A stretch of DNA of 64,000 nucleotides from Eubacteriales bacterium (GTDB lineage: Bacteria > Bacillota > Clostridia > Lachnospirales > Lachnospiraceae), in NCBI GenBank assembly GCA_030533405.1, contig JAUNJF010000006.1, positions 62,001 to 126,000 of the forward strand, read 5' to 3'. Both the position numbers and the translations under genes were made by a program. Positions 9,348-18,289 of the stretch are shown one piece after another. The notes below the pieces were generated by a model. That model made no database searches, was not told the DNA's origin, and saw nothing but the letters and a program-made list of their open reading frames with translations. The number at the start of each line of letters is the position of its first letter. Position 1 is the first letter of the stretch.

Positions 9348-9455
9348 AATATTGAAAGAATGTGTGTAAAATGTATTCGTTCTATGTCTTTTTGGCAAGA
9401 AAAGGTACTATGTCAGATAGAACAGAATGTAGATGAAGTGATTAGAGGTGTAAAG

Positions 9456-10028
9456 ATGAGAAAGTATCGAATGATCGTAGCGCTTTCAATGATGGTATGC
9501 CTGATGACTGGTTGTAGTGGACAGGCTAAAAAGTATGATACTAATACATTGGTCGTCAAAGGAAATGGTTCTTTGGAAGAGGTTGCTATTGAGGACTTTT
9601 CTGAGATAGCGGTTCAGGCAGAGGAGCTGGAAAATTATATTGATGCGCAAATTGATCAATATAATGATGAGAACGGAAAACAAATTAAAAGAACTTATAT
9701 GAATACAAAGGATATGAACAATGTGAAGCTTGCAATAAAGTATAAGAATATTGATAGCTTCAATGGATTTAATTTGTTGGAATGTCAATATGCTGATTTT
9801 GCTGAAATAGAAGAATCCGCCATCAGAGGAACTTACACCTCCGTTGATGGAGAACAGGTTAAGCATACGGATTTCGTGAATGTAGAAAAAGCAAAGGTTC
9901 TTGTGTTGCCGGAAGCAACAAATGTTGTGGTGAAGGGTGATATTTTATATTACAATGATCAGGTAACATATGCGGATGGAGTTGCGACTACAAGTGGCGA
10001 GGAGAATGCAGTTATTATTTTTAAGTAA
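9456..10028 (+). CDS. Small lipoprotein of unknown function
   Basis: The 190-residue product begins with a typical lipoprotein signal (MRKYRMIVALSMMVCLMTGC), with the lipidated Cys at residue 20. The mature part is acidic and contains a short repeated theme (LVVKGNGSLEEVAIEDF near the start and VVKGDILYY near the end). I recognise no domain. The start was placed at 9456 by the GAGGTG ribosome binding site and the signal peptide; an in-frame ATG at 9360 would bury the signal. It lies between recO and glyS. Confidence 0.8.
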   Translation: MRKYRMIVALSMMVCLMTGCSGQAKKYDTNTLVVKGNGSLEEVAIEDFSEIAVQAEELENYIDAQIDQYNDENGKQIKRTYMNTKDMNNVKLAIKYKNIDSFNGFNLLECQYADFAEIEESAIRGTYTSVDGEQVKHTDFVNVEKAKVLVLPEATNVVVKGDILYYNDQVTYADGVATTSGEENAVIIFK

Positions 10029-10101
10029 AAAATGAAATGTTATATTGTGTGATATATAAGAACATAACGTTTCAATCAATATATAAGAAAAAGGTAGGTT
10101 T

Positions 10102-11505
10102 ATGATTATGGAAAAGACAATGGATAAGATTGTAGCATTGGCAAAAGCAAGAGGATTTGTTTACCCAGGTTCAGAGATTTATGGTGGTTTGGCAAATACA
10201 TGGGATTACGGTAATTTGGGTGTTGAATTAAAGAATAATGTAAAAAAAGCATGGTGGAAGAAGTTTATTCAGGAAAATCCATATAATGTAGGTGTGGATT
10301 GTGCGATTTTGATGAACCCTCAGACATGGGTTGCATCAGGACATTTGGGAGGATTTTCAGATCCTTTGATGGATTGTAAGGAATGTCATGAGCGTTTTAG
10401 AGCAGACAAGTTAATCGAGGATTACATGGAAGAAAAAGGAATCCAGGTGGAAGGCTCTATTGATGCATGGAGTGATGAAGAGATGATGAACTACATTGAG
10501 GAGCAGCAGATTGTGTGTCCTACATGTGGTAAGCATAATTTTACAGATATTCGTAAGTTTAACTTGATGTTTAAGACTTTCCAGGGTGTTACAGAGGATG
10601 CAAAGAATACAGTATATTTAAGACCAGAGACTGCACAGGGTATTTTCGTTAACTTTAAGAATGTACAGAGAACATCAAGAAAGAAAGTACCATTTGGTAT
10701 TGGTCAGATTGGTAAATCATTCCGTAATGAAATCACACCAGGTAATTTTACATTCCGTACAAGAGAGTTTGAGCAGATGGAGTTAGAGTTCTTCTGCAAG
10801 CCAGGAACAGACCTTGAGTGGTTCCAGTATTGGAGAGAATTCTGTATCAATTGGTTAAAATCTTTGGGTATCAAGGATGATGAGATGAGAGCAAGAGATC
10901 ATTCTCCAGAAGAACTTTGCTTCTATAGTAAAGGAACAACGGATATTGAGTTCTTATTCCCATTCGGTTGGGGTGAACTTTGGGGTATTGCAGATCGTAC
11001 AGATTATGATTTGACACAGCATCAGAATACATCTGGTGAGCCAATGGATTACTTTGATGATGAAATGAATGAAAAATATGTTCCATATGTTATTGAGCCA
11101 TCACTTGGTGCAGATCGTGTAACACTTGCATTCCTTTGCGCAGCGTATGATGAGGAGAATATTGGAACAGAAGAAAAGCCGGATATGCGTACAGTATTGC
11201 ATTTCCATCCAGCATTGGCGCCAGTTAAGGTTGGTGTGCTTCCACTTTCTAAGAAATTAAATGAGGGTGCTGAGAAAATCTTTGCTGAGTTATCAAAGAC
11301 ATATAACTGTGAGTTTGATGACCGTGGAAATATTGGTAAGAGATATCGTAGACAGGATGAGATTGGTACACCATTCTGCGTAACTTATGATTTCGAATCA
11401 GAAGAGGATGGAGCAGTAACCGTTCGTGATCGCGACACCATGGAACAAGAGCGTGTTAAGATTGCAGATTTGAAAGAATATTTTGAGAAAAAGTTTGAAT
11501 TTTAA
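10102..11505 (+). CDS. glyS: Glycyl-tRNA synthetase (single-chain class II)
   Basis: The 467-residue enzyme belongs to the homodimeric class II GlyRS type rather than the alpha2-beta2 type. It carries the N-terminal LARARGF-like region and [11 protein letters not shown], a Cys-rich insertion ([15 protein letters not shown]), motif 2 around [24 protein letters not shown] (10722-10793), and a C-terminal anticodon-binding domain. It charges tRNA-Gly with glycine. The 73-base gap to the preceding lipoprotein gene is too short for a T-box leader, and no T-box features are visible. An alternative start is the ATG at 10108. Confidence 0.96.
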   Translation: MIMEKTMDKIVALAKARGFVYPGSEIYGGLANTWDYGNLGVELKNNVKKAWWKKFIQENPYNVGVDCAILMNPQTWVASGHLGGFSDPLMDCKECHERFRADKLIEDYMEEKGIQVEGSIDAWSDEEMMNYIEEQQIVCPTCGKHNFTDIRKFNLMFKTFQGVTEDAKNTVYLRPETAQGIFVNFKNVQRTSRKKVPFGIGQIGKSFRNEITPGNFTFRTREFEQMELEFFCKPGTDLEWFQYWREFCINWLKSLGIKDDEMRARDHSPEELCFYSKGTTDIEFLFPFGWGELWGIADRTDYDLTQHQNTSGEPMDYFDDEMNEKYVPYVIEPSLGADRVTLAFLCAAYDEENIGTEEKPDMRTVLHFHPALAPVKVGVLPLSKKLNEGAEKIFAELSKTYNCEFDDRGNIGKRYRRQDEIGTPFCVTYDFESEEDGAVTVRDRDTMEQERVKIADLKEYFEKKFEF

Positions 11506-11536
11506 TTGAAATCGGTGGAAAACAAATAAAATACGG

Positions 11537-11565
11537 TTGACATAATTGAGTTACTTTGTTATTAT
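11537..11565 (+). promoter_or_regulatory. Sigma-A promoter for the SH3b-NlpC/P60 gene
   Basis: A perfect TTGACA is followed after 17 bases by TATTAT. A WalR-like direct repeat begins 17 bases downstream of the -10. Confidence 0.7.
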
Positions 11566-11582
11566 AACTGTGTCAGTGGTTT

Positions 11583-11599
11583 TGTAACAATTTTTTAAC
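11583..11599 (+). promoter_or_regulatory. WalR-like direct repeat
   Basis: TGTAAC-N5-TTTAAC is one mismatch from the WalR (YycF) consensus TGTWAH-N5-TGTWAH. It lies downstream of the promoter and 33 bases before a cell-wall hydrolase gene. A nearly identical element, including flanking bases, precedes the SH3b-3D gene at 54834. Confidence 0.5.
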
Positions 11600-11632
11600 A
11601 ATTTGAAATGACGATTGAAAAAGATGTATATT

Positions 11633-12964
11633 ATGAAGAAAAATATAGTAAGATGTTCTATGTTAACTGTAGCTGCTTTCTCACTTTTATTAGGTGGCAT
11701 ATCAAATGTAAGCGTGAAGGAACAAGTAGGACAGACTCCAATTATTGTCGGAAAAGCAATTGAGAATCATGCAACAGATGCAGATGCGTTTGTAAAGGGA
11801 ACAATTGTTAAAAACGAAAATAAGAAGGATTATGCAGATGCTAAGACAGGTGATGCAGTTGAAGATACAGCTGCTACACAGGAAGAAGCAGTTGCAGATG
11901 ATTCAACAGGTGTTGAAGTTGAAGAAAAGGCTGCTAAGGTAGAGAGTAATCAGGTAGTAGCCAATATTGATAGTTATTTAAATATTCGTGAGAGCGCATC
12001 AGAAGATGCAGATGTTGTTGGTAAGTTCTTTACTGGTAACGTTGGAACAATTGTTGAAAAAGGTGATGAGTGGTCATTGGTTTCATCAGGTAATGCTTAC
12101 GGATATGTAAACAATGATTATTTGTTATTTGGTGATGATGCGGAAGCATACATAGAAAACAATTGTGATCAGGTTGCGAAAGTAACAGCGGAAACATTGA
12201 ATGTTCGTGCTGAGGATTCAACAGATAGTGATGTTGTAAATCAGATTGATGAAGGTGCTAAGCTTACAATTCTTGATAAAGAAGGTGAGTGGATTAAAGT
12301 AGCAACTTCAGATGATAATGTGGGATATGTGTCAAAAGATTTTGTATATATTGATTATGTATACGAGACTGCTATTACTGTAGAAGAGGAGCAGGCGATT
12401 ATTGAGGCACAGGAAGCTGAGATTCGCGCACAGGAGGAAGCTGAACGTCAGCAGGCACAGGAAGAGGCTGCACAGAATACACAGACACAGAGTGCTGAAC
12501 CTGCACCACAGCAGGCACCTGCTAAGCAGGAGACAGCAACATCAACAGATGTAAGTGTATCAGATAGTGGTTCATCTTCAGAGACTGTTCAGTCAGAATC
12601 TGGTAGTGGAACAGGACAGGAAGTTGTAAATTATGCTGTTCAGTTTGTAGGTAATCCTTATGTATGGGGTGGTACAAGCTTGACAAATGGAGCAGATTGT
12701 TCGGGATTTGTTCAGTCAGTATATAAGCATTTTGGATATTCATTACCAAGAGTTGCAGCAAGTCAGGCAACAGTTGGTAAACAGGTTAGTTTAGATAGCT
12801 TACAGCCAGGAGACTTATTATTCTATGGTGGAAGCAATATTGGACATGTTGCCATTTATATGGGTGGTGGACAGATTGTTCATGCAAGCAATTCAAGAAC
12901 AGGAATTACAATTTCAAACTACAATTATAGAACCGTGACAAAAGCAGTTCGAATTATATATTAA
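11633..12964 (+). CDS. Secreted SH3b-SH3b-NlpC/P60 peptidoglycan hydrolase
   Basis: The 443-residue protein has a signal peptide (residues ~1-28), an acidic spacer, two bacterial SH3 domains (about 108-160 and 185-240, both with the LNIR/LNVR start and GYV end), an Ala/Glu/Gln-rich helical linker and a C-terminal NlpC/P60 domain. Catalytic Cys356 lies in GADCSGF, and the two His are in GHVAIY and IVHAS. These enzymes cut the D-Glu to diamino-acid bond in stem peptides. The start is uncertain: 11633 fits the signal peptide, with only a weak purine run (GAAAAAG) upstream; 11624 is possible. Confidence 0.93.
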   Translation: MKKNIVRCSMLTVAAFSLLLGGISNVSVKEQVGQTPIIVGKAIENHATDADAFVKGTIVKNENKKDYADAKTGDAVEDTAATQEEAVADDSTGVEVEEKAAKVESNQVVANIDSYLNIRESASEDADVVGKFFTGNVGTIVEKGDEWSLVSSGNAYGYVNNDYLLFGDDAEAYIENNCDQVAKVTAETLNVRAEDSTDSDVVNQIDEGAKLTILDKEGEWIKVATSDDNVGYVSKDFVYIDYVYETAITVEEEQAIIEAQEAEIRAQEEAERQQAQEEAAQNTQTQSAEPAPQQAPAKQETATSTDVSVSDSGSSSETVQSESGSGTGQEVVNYAVQFVGNPYVWGGTSLTNGADCSGFVQSVYKHFGYSLPRVAASQATVGKQVSLDSLQPGDLLFYGGSNIGHVAIYMGGGQIVHASNSRTGITISNYNYRTVTKAVRIIY

Positions 12965-12975
12965 TTTGACTAAGA

Positions 12976-13003
12976 AAAACCATCTTCGGATGGTTTTTTC
13001 TTT
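12976..13003 (+). terminator. Intrinsic terminator
   Basis: AAAACCATC pairs with GATGGTTTT around a TTCG tetraloop and is followed by a T-rich tail, 11 bases after the hydrolase stop codon. Confidence 0.92.
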
Positions 13004-13046
13004 TGCGAATAAAAGTAAAAAACCTCTTTTTAATTTAGAAAGAGTA

Positions 13047-13055
13047 TGTTATAAT
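13047..13055 (+). promoter_or_regulatory. Extended -10 promoter of ppdK
   Basis: TGTTATAAT fits the extended -10 pattern TGnTATAAT with a perfect -10. No good -35 is seen. It lies 66 bases before the ppdK start codon. Confidence 0.65.
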
Positions 13056-13120
13056 AAAAAACAGACTGTGGACACGTTTGTGTTCAAGTACATTTTACAA
13101 ATTTAGGAGGTAAGAAACAA

Positions 13121-15754
13121 ATGGCAAACAAATGGGTTTATATGTTCAGCGAAGGCGATATGAGCATGAGAAACTTACTTGGTGGTAAGGGTGCCAACCT
13201 TGCTGAGATGACTGATATCGGTCTTCCAGTACCACAGGGATTTACAGTAACAACAGAGGCTTGTACACAGTATTATGAGGATGGACGTAAGATCAATGAT
13301 GAGATTATGGGCCAGATCATGGAAGGTGTTAAGAAGATGGAAGAGATCAACGGAAAGGAATTCGGAAGTCTTACAAATCCTTTATTGGTTTCTGTACGTT
13401 CAGGTGCTAGAGCTTCTATGCCTGGTATGATGGATACAATTCTTAACCTTGGTTTGAATGATGATGTAGTAGCTGCAATGATTAAGGGTAATCCGGATCC
13501 AACATTTGAGCGTTTCGTATATGATTCATATAGACGTTTCATTCAGATGTTCTCAGATGTAGTTATGGAAGTTGGTAAGAAGTATTTCGAGCAGCTTATC
13601 GACAAGATGAAAGAAGAGAAGGGTGTTCAGTATGACGTTGAACTTACAGCTCAGGATCTTAAGACATTGGCTGAGCAGTTCAAGGCTGAGTACAAGAATC
13701 AGTTAGGAACAGATTTCCCTTCAGATCCAGTAGAGCAGATGAAGTTAGCTGTAGAGGCTGTATTCCGTTCATGGGATAACCCACGTGCTAACGTATACCG
13801 TCGTGATAATGATATCCCATATTCATGGGGAACAGCTGTTAACGTAATGCCTATGGTATTCGGTAACTTAAATAATGAGTCTGGTACAGGTGTTGCATTT
13901 ACTCGTGACCCTGCAACAGGTGAGAACAAGTTGATGGGTGAGTTCCTTATCAACGCACAGGGCGAGGACGTAGTAGCTGGTGTTCGTACACCAATGCCAA
14001 TTGCTCAGATGGAGAAAGAGTTCCCAGAAGCATATGCTGAGTTCATTAAGGTTTGTGATACTCTTGAGAATCACTACCATGATATGCAGGATATGGAGTT
14101 TACAGTAGAGAATAAGAAGCTTTATATGTTACAGTGTCGTAATGGTAAGAGAACAGCTCCAGCTGCACTTAAGATTGCTTGTGACCTTGTTGATGAAGGA
14201 CATAAGACAGAGGCAGAAGCTGTTGCTATGATCGATCCTCGTAACTTAGATACACTTCTTCACCCACAGTTTGACGCTGCTGCATTAAAGGCTGCTACAC
14301 CTCTTGGTAAGGGTCTTGGTGCTTCTCCAGGTGCTGCTTGTGGTAAGTGTGTATTTACAGCTGATGACGCAGTTGAATGGAAAGCTAAGGGAGAGAGAGT
14401 CGTATTAGTACGTCTTGAGACATCTCCAGAAGATATTACAGGTATGAAGGCTGCTGAGGGTATCTTAACAGTTCGTGGTGGTATGACATCACATGCTGCT
14501 GTAGTTGCTCGTGGTATGGGTACTTGTTGTGTATCTGGTTGTGGTGACATCAACATGGATGAGGAGAACAAGCAGTTCACATTAGCAGGTAAGACATTCA
14601 AAGAGGGAGATTATATCTCAATTGATGGTACTACAGGTAACATCTATGAGGGAGATATCCCAACTGTTGATGCTCAGATCGCTGGTGAGTTCGGTCGTGT
14701 TATGGCTTGGGCTGACAAGTTCAGAAAGTTAAAAGTTCGTACAAACGCAGATACTCCTGCTGATACAGCTAAGGCTGTTGAGTTAGGTGCTGAGGGTATC
14801 GGTCTTTGCCGTACAGAGCATATGTTCTTTGGTGAGGATAGAATTCCTAAGTTCCGTCGTATGATTCTTTCTGATACAGTAGAGCAGAGAGAAGAGGCAC
14901 TTAAGGCAATCGGCGAGTTCCAGAAGGCTGACTTCAAGGCTATGTACAAGACTCTTGATGGTATGCCAATGGTAGTTCGTTTCTTGGATCCACCTCTTCA
15001 TGAGTTCGTTCCAACTGAGGAGGACGATATCAAGGCATTAGCTGCAGATATGGGAATCACAGTTGAGGATGTTAAGGCTAAATGTGATGCACTTCACGAG
15101 TTCAACCCAATGATGGGTCACCGTGGATGTCGTCTTGCTGTAACATATCCAGAAATCGCTAAGATGCAGACAAGAGCCGTTATGGAAGCTGCTATCGAAG
15201 TTGCTGAAGAGACAGGTAAGAACATCGTTCCTGAAATCATGATCCCACTTGTAGGTGAGGAGAAAGAGCTTAAGTTCGTTAAGGACGTAGTTGTTGAGAC
15301 TGCTGATTTAGTTAAGTCTGAGAAGAATTCTGATATCACATATCAGGTAGGTACTATGATTGAGATTCCTAGAGCTGCTCTTACAGCTGATCAGATTGCT
15401 AAGCATGCTGAGTTCTTCTGCTTCGGTACAAACGATTTAACTCAGATGACATTTGGTTTCTCTCGTGATGATGCTGGTAAGTTCTTAGATTCTTACTATG
15501 AGACAAAGATTTACGAGAATGATCCATTTGCTAAGTTAGACCAGACTGGTGTTGGTATGTTGATTCAGACAGCAGTTGAGAAGGGTCGTTCAGTTCGTCC
15601 AGAGCTTGAGTTAGGTATCTGTGGTGAGCACGGTGGAGATCCATCTTCAATTGAGTTCTGCCATAAGGTAGGTTTGGATTACGTTTCATGTTCTCCATTC
15701 CGTGTACCAGTTGCACGTTTGGCTGCTGCTCAGGCTGCAATCGCTGAAATGTAA
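13121..15754 (+). CDS. ppdK: Pyruvate, phosphate dikinase
   Basis: The 877-residue enzyme interconverts pyruvate + ATP + Pi with PEP + AMP + PPi. The order is an N-terminal ATP-grasp nucleotide-binding domain (GGKGANLAEM at the start), a central phosphohistidine domain with His458 in GGMTSHAAVVARG, and a C-terminal PEP/pyruvate TIM barrel with Cys834 in GICGEHGGDP. Length is standard. Unlike its neighbours it strongly prefers AAC, TTC, ATC, AAG and CGT codons, as expected for a very abundant glycolytic or gluconeogenic enzyme. AGGAGG precedes the ATG by 10 bases. The gene is monocistronic, with its own promoter and terminator. Confidence 0.98.
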   Translation: MANKWVYMFSEGDMSMRNLLGGKGANLAEMTDIGLPVPQGFTVTTEACTQYYEDGRKINDEIMGQIMEGVKKMEEINGKEFGSLTNPLLVSVRSGARASMPGMMDTILNLGLNDDVVAAMIKGNPDPTFERFVYDSYRRFIQMFSDVVMEVGKKYFEQLIDKMKEEKGVQYDVELTAQDLKTLAEQFKAEYKNQLGTDFPSDPVEQMKLAVEAVFRSWDNPRANVYRRDNDIPYSWGTAVNVMPMVFGNLNNESGTGVAFTRDPATGENKLMGEFLINAQGEDVVAGVRTPMPIAQMEKEFPEAYAEFIKVCDTLENHYHDMQDMEFTVENKKLYMLQCRNGKRTAPAALKIACDLVDEGHKTEAEAVAMIDPRNLDTLLHPQFDAAALKAATPLGKGLGASPGAACGKCVFTADDAVEWKAKGERVVLVRLETSPEDITGMKAAEGILTVRGGMTSHAAVVARGMGTCCVSGCGDINMDEENKQFTLAGKTFKEGDYISIDGTTGNIYEGDIPTVDAQIAGEFGRVMAWADKFRKLKVRTNADTPADTAKAVELGAEGIGLCRTEHMFFGEDRIPKFRRMILSDTVEQREEALKAIGEFQKADFKAMYKTLDGMPMVVRFLDPPLHEFVPTEEDDIKALAADMGITVEDVKAKCDALHEFNPMMGHRGCRLAVTYPEIAKMQTRAVMEAAIEVAEETGKNIVPEIMIPLVGEEKELKFVKDVVVETADLVKSEKNSDITYQVGTMIEIPRAALTADQIAKHAEFFCFGTNDLTQMTFGFSRDDAGKFLDSYYETKIYENDPFAKLDQTGVGMLIQTAVEKGRSVRPELELGICGEHGGDPSSIEFCHKVGLDYVSCSPFRVPVARLAAAQAAIAEM

Positions 15755-15794
15755 ATCAAATAGTCTTTGACTATATTATTTAAGAGACTTTGCA

Positions 15795-15838
15795 AGAACC
15801 CTATATCTCTGATAAAGAGGTATAGGGTTCTTTTTTTA
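15795..15838 (+). terminator. Intrinsic terminator of ppdK
   Basis: A 16-bp stem (AGAACCCTATATCTCT with AGAGGTATAGGGTTCT, one G-T pair) with a 5-base loop is followed by a run of T. Confidence 0.95.
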
Positions 15839-15962
15839 TTGATTTATATAAAGAAACTGTGATGATAAATGTGTGATAGAAATGTTTTTTGTGGTGTCAA
15901 ATAATGGTATGTGATATAATTATATTGTATTTTATTGTTGTTTTTTTTATTGGGGTGAGTAT

Positions 15963-18227
15963 ATGTTAATTGGAGTTGTTGTTTGTGGAATAGTAGAGGA
16001 ATATTCGATAAATCTAATCCAGAGTATTGAACATATGTCTGAAAAAAATGATGTAAAATGTGTTATTATTCCAATTAAATTTTTAGGATTAGATTATGAG
16101 AAGGAATTGAATAACAAATATGGATATTGTTATAATGCAATTGCCTCATACGGATTGTTATCATGTTTTGATGGATTGATCATCGAGACAGCATCTGTAT
16201 TGATGTATGCGGATGATGAAACCAGGAAAAAATATATTGCTATGTATCAGAATATTCCACATGTATTTATTGCATTTAATGAGGACGATTCGTCGAGTGT
16301 TTCGATTGATAATCAGGCGGGATTGGAAGAAGCATTAGAATATATGTATCAAAATGGTGCAAGGAAGTATGCTATGTTTGGTGGTACACCGAATAATATA
16401 GATTCGATTGTGAGAAAAGAGTGTTTTGAGCAATTTGTAAAGAATCATAATCTTCCATATAGTAGCAAATCCTACCAGGATGGTAATTTTTTCTTACCGT
16501 GTGAGGATGAAGCTGAGCAATTGGTATGTGATAATATGGACGCTGATGTATTTGTTTGTGCAAATGATTTTTTGGCAAGACATATTTATAGGGCGTTACG
16601 TAAAAATGGGAAAAGACCGGGACAGGATGTATCTGTGATTGGCTTTGATGATAGTCAGATTTGTACAGCGACTTATCCTGCAATTTCGTCAATACGTACA
16701 GATATTGTCGAAGTTGGTAAGGTGAGTTATCAGTTGTTGATGGATGCTATTGATAAAAAACCGGCAAAAAAGGTTGTTGTGCCATCAAAATTTATATTAA
16801 GGGATTCTATTTATCATAGAGTATATGAAAAAGAAGAACGACATGAGAACTATCAATTTAAAGATTTTCTTATGCCCAATGTTATGTATGAAAATAATCA
16901 GTATATAGAAAAAATTAGAACTGTCATATCGGAAATAACAAAAATGCTCGACAATCAAAAGTCCGTTTCATTAGATAATCTTTTGAATGATATTTATTTG
17001 AAATTAGATGAATTGTTTTCGTGTGATGGGCTTGATTTGATTGATTGGGAACGGTTTGCGAATGCTACTAATGAAAAGTATAGACAGTGGATTATGTCAT
17101 TATCAAATCCGAGCGATCAACAAAAAATCACAGATTTTTTTATCAAATTTCATGAGATGGTGATGACTGTAAATCATTATGTATCTCCGGAAAAAAACTA
17201 TGTTGATTTTATACAGAACATAGGAATGGAGCGTTTTTTTCGAGAAACAATGCAATTTGTTCGAAATGCAGAGGCTAACTATACACGTTTTATAAAAAGT
17301 GTAGGCTTTTTAGGAATACAAAATGCGTATTTATATATATATGATGAACCTCAATACTATATGCAAGGTGAACAATTTGAAGTACCTGAATTTGTGAATT
17401 TAAAAGCGGTATTAAAAGATGGTGAAGTGATGGCGATTTCTCATAATCAGCAGAGGATGAAAAGTCAGTTTGTGTTTGATAATGCGTATGTAGATTGGAA
17501 GGGCTATTCTAGACTTATGTTATTTCCGGTGTATTCAGATAATATCATATATGGCATTTTGGTATGTGATATTAAGCGAAAAGGTTTTGAACAAGCTGAC
17601 TTATTTATCAACCAGTTAGGCGCTGGCATTCGGATGATGAATTTACGAATTGAGAATAGGCGTATTGTTGATAATTATGAGGAATCCGTTCGCAAACTTA
17701 GAGAGTATAATATTACATTGGATAATATGAGTAAAACAGATTCGTTGACAGGACTGAATAATCGACGTGGTTTTTATATGCGTACGCATAAGTTACTTGA
17801 ATTGTTTCCAAATGATAGCTTGTCAGTGGTTATTGGTTATGCAGATATGAATGATCTAAAAGTTGTAAATGACAGATTTGGACATGATGATGGAGATTTT
17901 GCATTAAAATCTATAGGAGAATTACTTACAGATTATGTCACGATGCATAATGGTTTTGGCGCCAGAATTGGTGGAGATGAGTTTGCATTTGTTATTATTG
18001 TTCCTAAGGGTTCTGAACTGGAAACTTATAGGAAAGAATTGTATGATTTGTTTGATGTGTTCAATCAAAAGTGTATAAAGCCTTATAGAATCGATATTTC
18101 TATAGGTGATTATTTGTATGAAAAAGGTGATATGCTAACGCTTGATGATGCATTGCATCAAGCTGATGAACGTTTGTATTATGAGAAGAATATTCGAAAA
18201 CAAAAAAGCATATTGAAGGAACTATGA
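15963..18227 (+). CDS. Soluble sugar-sensor (LacI-type)/GGDEF diguanylate cyclase
   Basis: The 754-residue protein starts directly with a periplasmic-binding-protein-like domain of the LacI/GalR type (about residues 1-285: GVVVCGIVEEYSI.., FVCANDFLARHIY, VIGFDDSQ) but has no helix-turn-helix and no signal peptide or membrane helix. A middle region (~300-570) may be GAF-like. The C-terminal GGDEF domain (~590-750) carries TDSLTGLNNRRGF, metal-binding YADMND and an intact RIGGDEF at about 668-674. No RxxD inhibitory site lies upstream. It is probably a cytoplasmic cyclase that responds to an intracellular sugar. A TATAAT at 15915 is a candidate -10. An HD-GYP gene follows after 62 bases. A paralogue lies at 32576. 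Confidence 0.9.
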   Translation: MLIGVVVCGIVEEYSINLIQSIEHMSEKNDVKCVIIPIKFLGLDYEKELNNKYGYCYNAIASYGLLSCFDGLIIETASVLMYADDETRKKYIAMYQNIPHVFIAFNEDDSSSVSIDNQAGLEEALEYMYQNGARKYAMFGGTPNNIDSIVRKECFEQFVKNHNLPYSSKSYQDGNFFLPCEDEAEQLVCDNMDADVFVCANDFLARHIYRALRKNGKRPGQDVSVIGFDDSQICTATYPAISSIRTDIVEVGKVSYQLLMDAIDKKPAKKVVVPSKFILRDSIYHRVYEKEERHENYQFKDFLMPNVMYENNQYIEKIRTVISEITKMLDNQKSVSLDNLLNDIYLKLDELFSCDGLDLIDWERFANATNEKYRQWIMSLSNPSDQQKITDFFIKFHEMVMTVNHYVSPEKNYVDFIQNIGMERFFRETMQFVRNAEANYTRFIKSVGFLGIQNAYLYIYDEPQYYMQGEQFEVPEFVNLKAVLKDGEVMAISHNQQRMKSQFVFDNAYVDWKGYSRLMLFPVYSDNIIYGILVCDIKRKGFEQADLFINQLGAGIRMMNLRIENRRIVDNYEESVRKLREYNITLDNMSKTDSLTGLNNRRGFYMRTHKLLELFPNDSLSVVIGYADMNDLKVVNDRFGHDDGDFALKSIGELLTDYVTMHNGFGARIGGDEFAFVIIVPKGSELETYRKELYDLFDVFNQKCIKPYRIDISIGDYLYEKGDMLTLDDALHQADERLYYEKNIRKQKSILKEL

Positions 18228-18289
18228 CGATTGTTTTTATATTAAGTTTTGCATTTGGAAAACACACATAAGAAAATGGGGGCGTTTGT

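Noticed and set aside
10029-10101. Possible T-box leader before glyS
   Set aside because: The gap is only 73 bases, with no specifier stem, T-box core or terminator; too short for a T-box.
13273-15740. Long open frames opposite ppdK
   Set aside because: They lack ribosome binding sites and arise from the biased codon use of ppdK; the + strand gene is certain.
15963-18227. Reading the sugar-sensor/GGDEF protein as a LacI-type transcription factor
   Set aside because: The N-terminus begins with the ligand domain; no helix-turn-helix is present and the C-terminal output domain is GGDEF.
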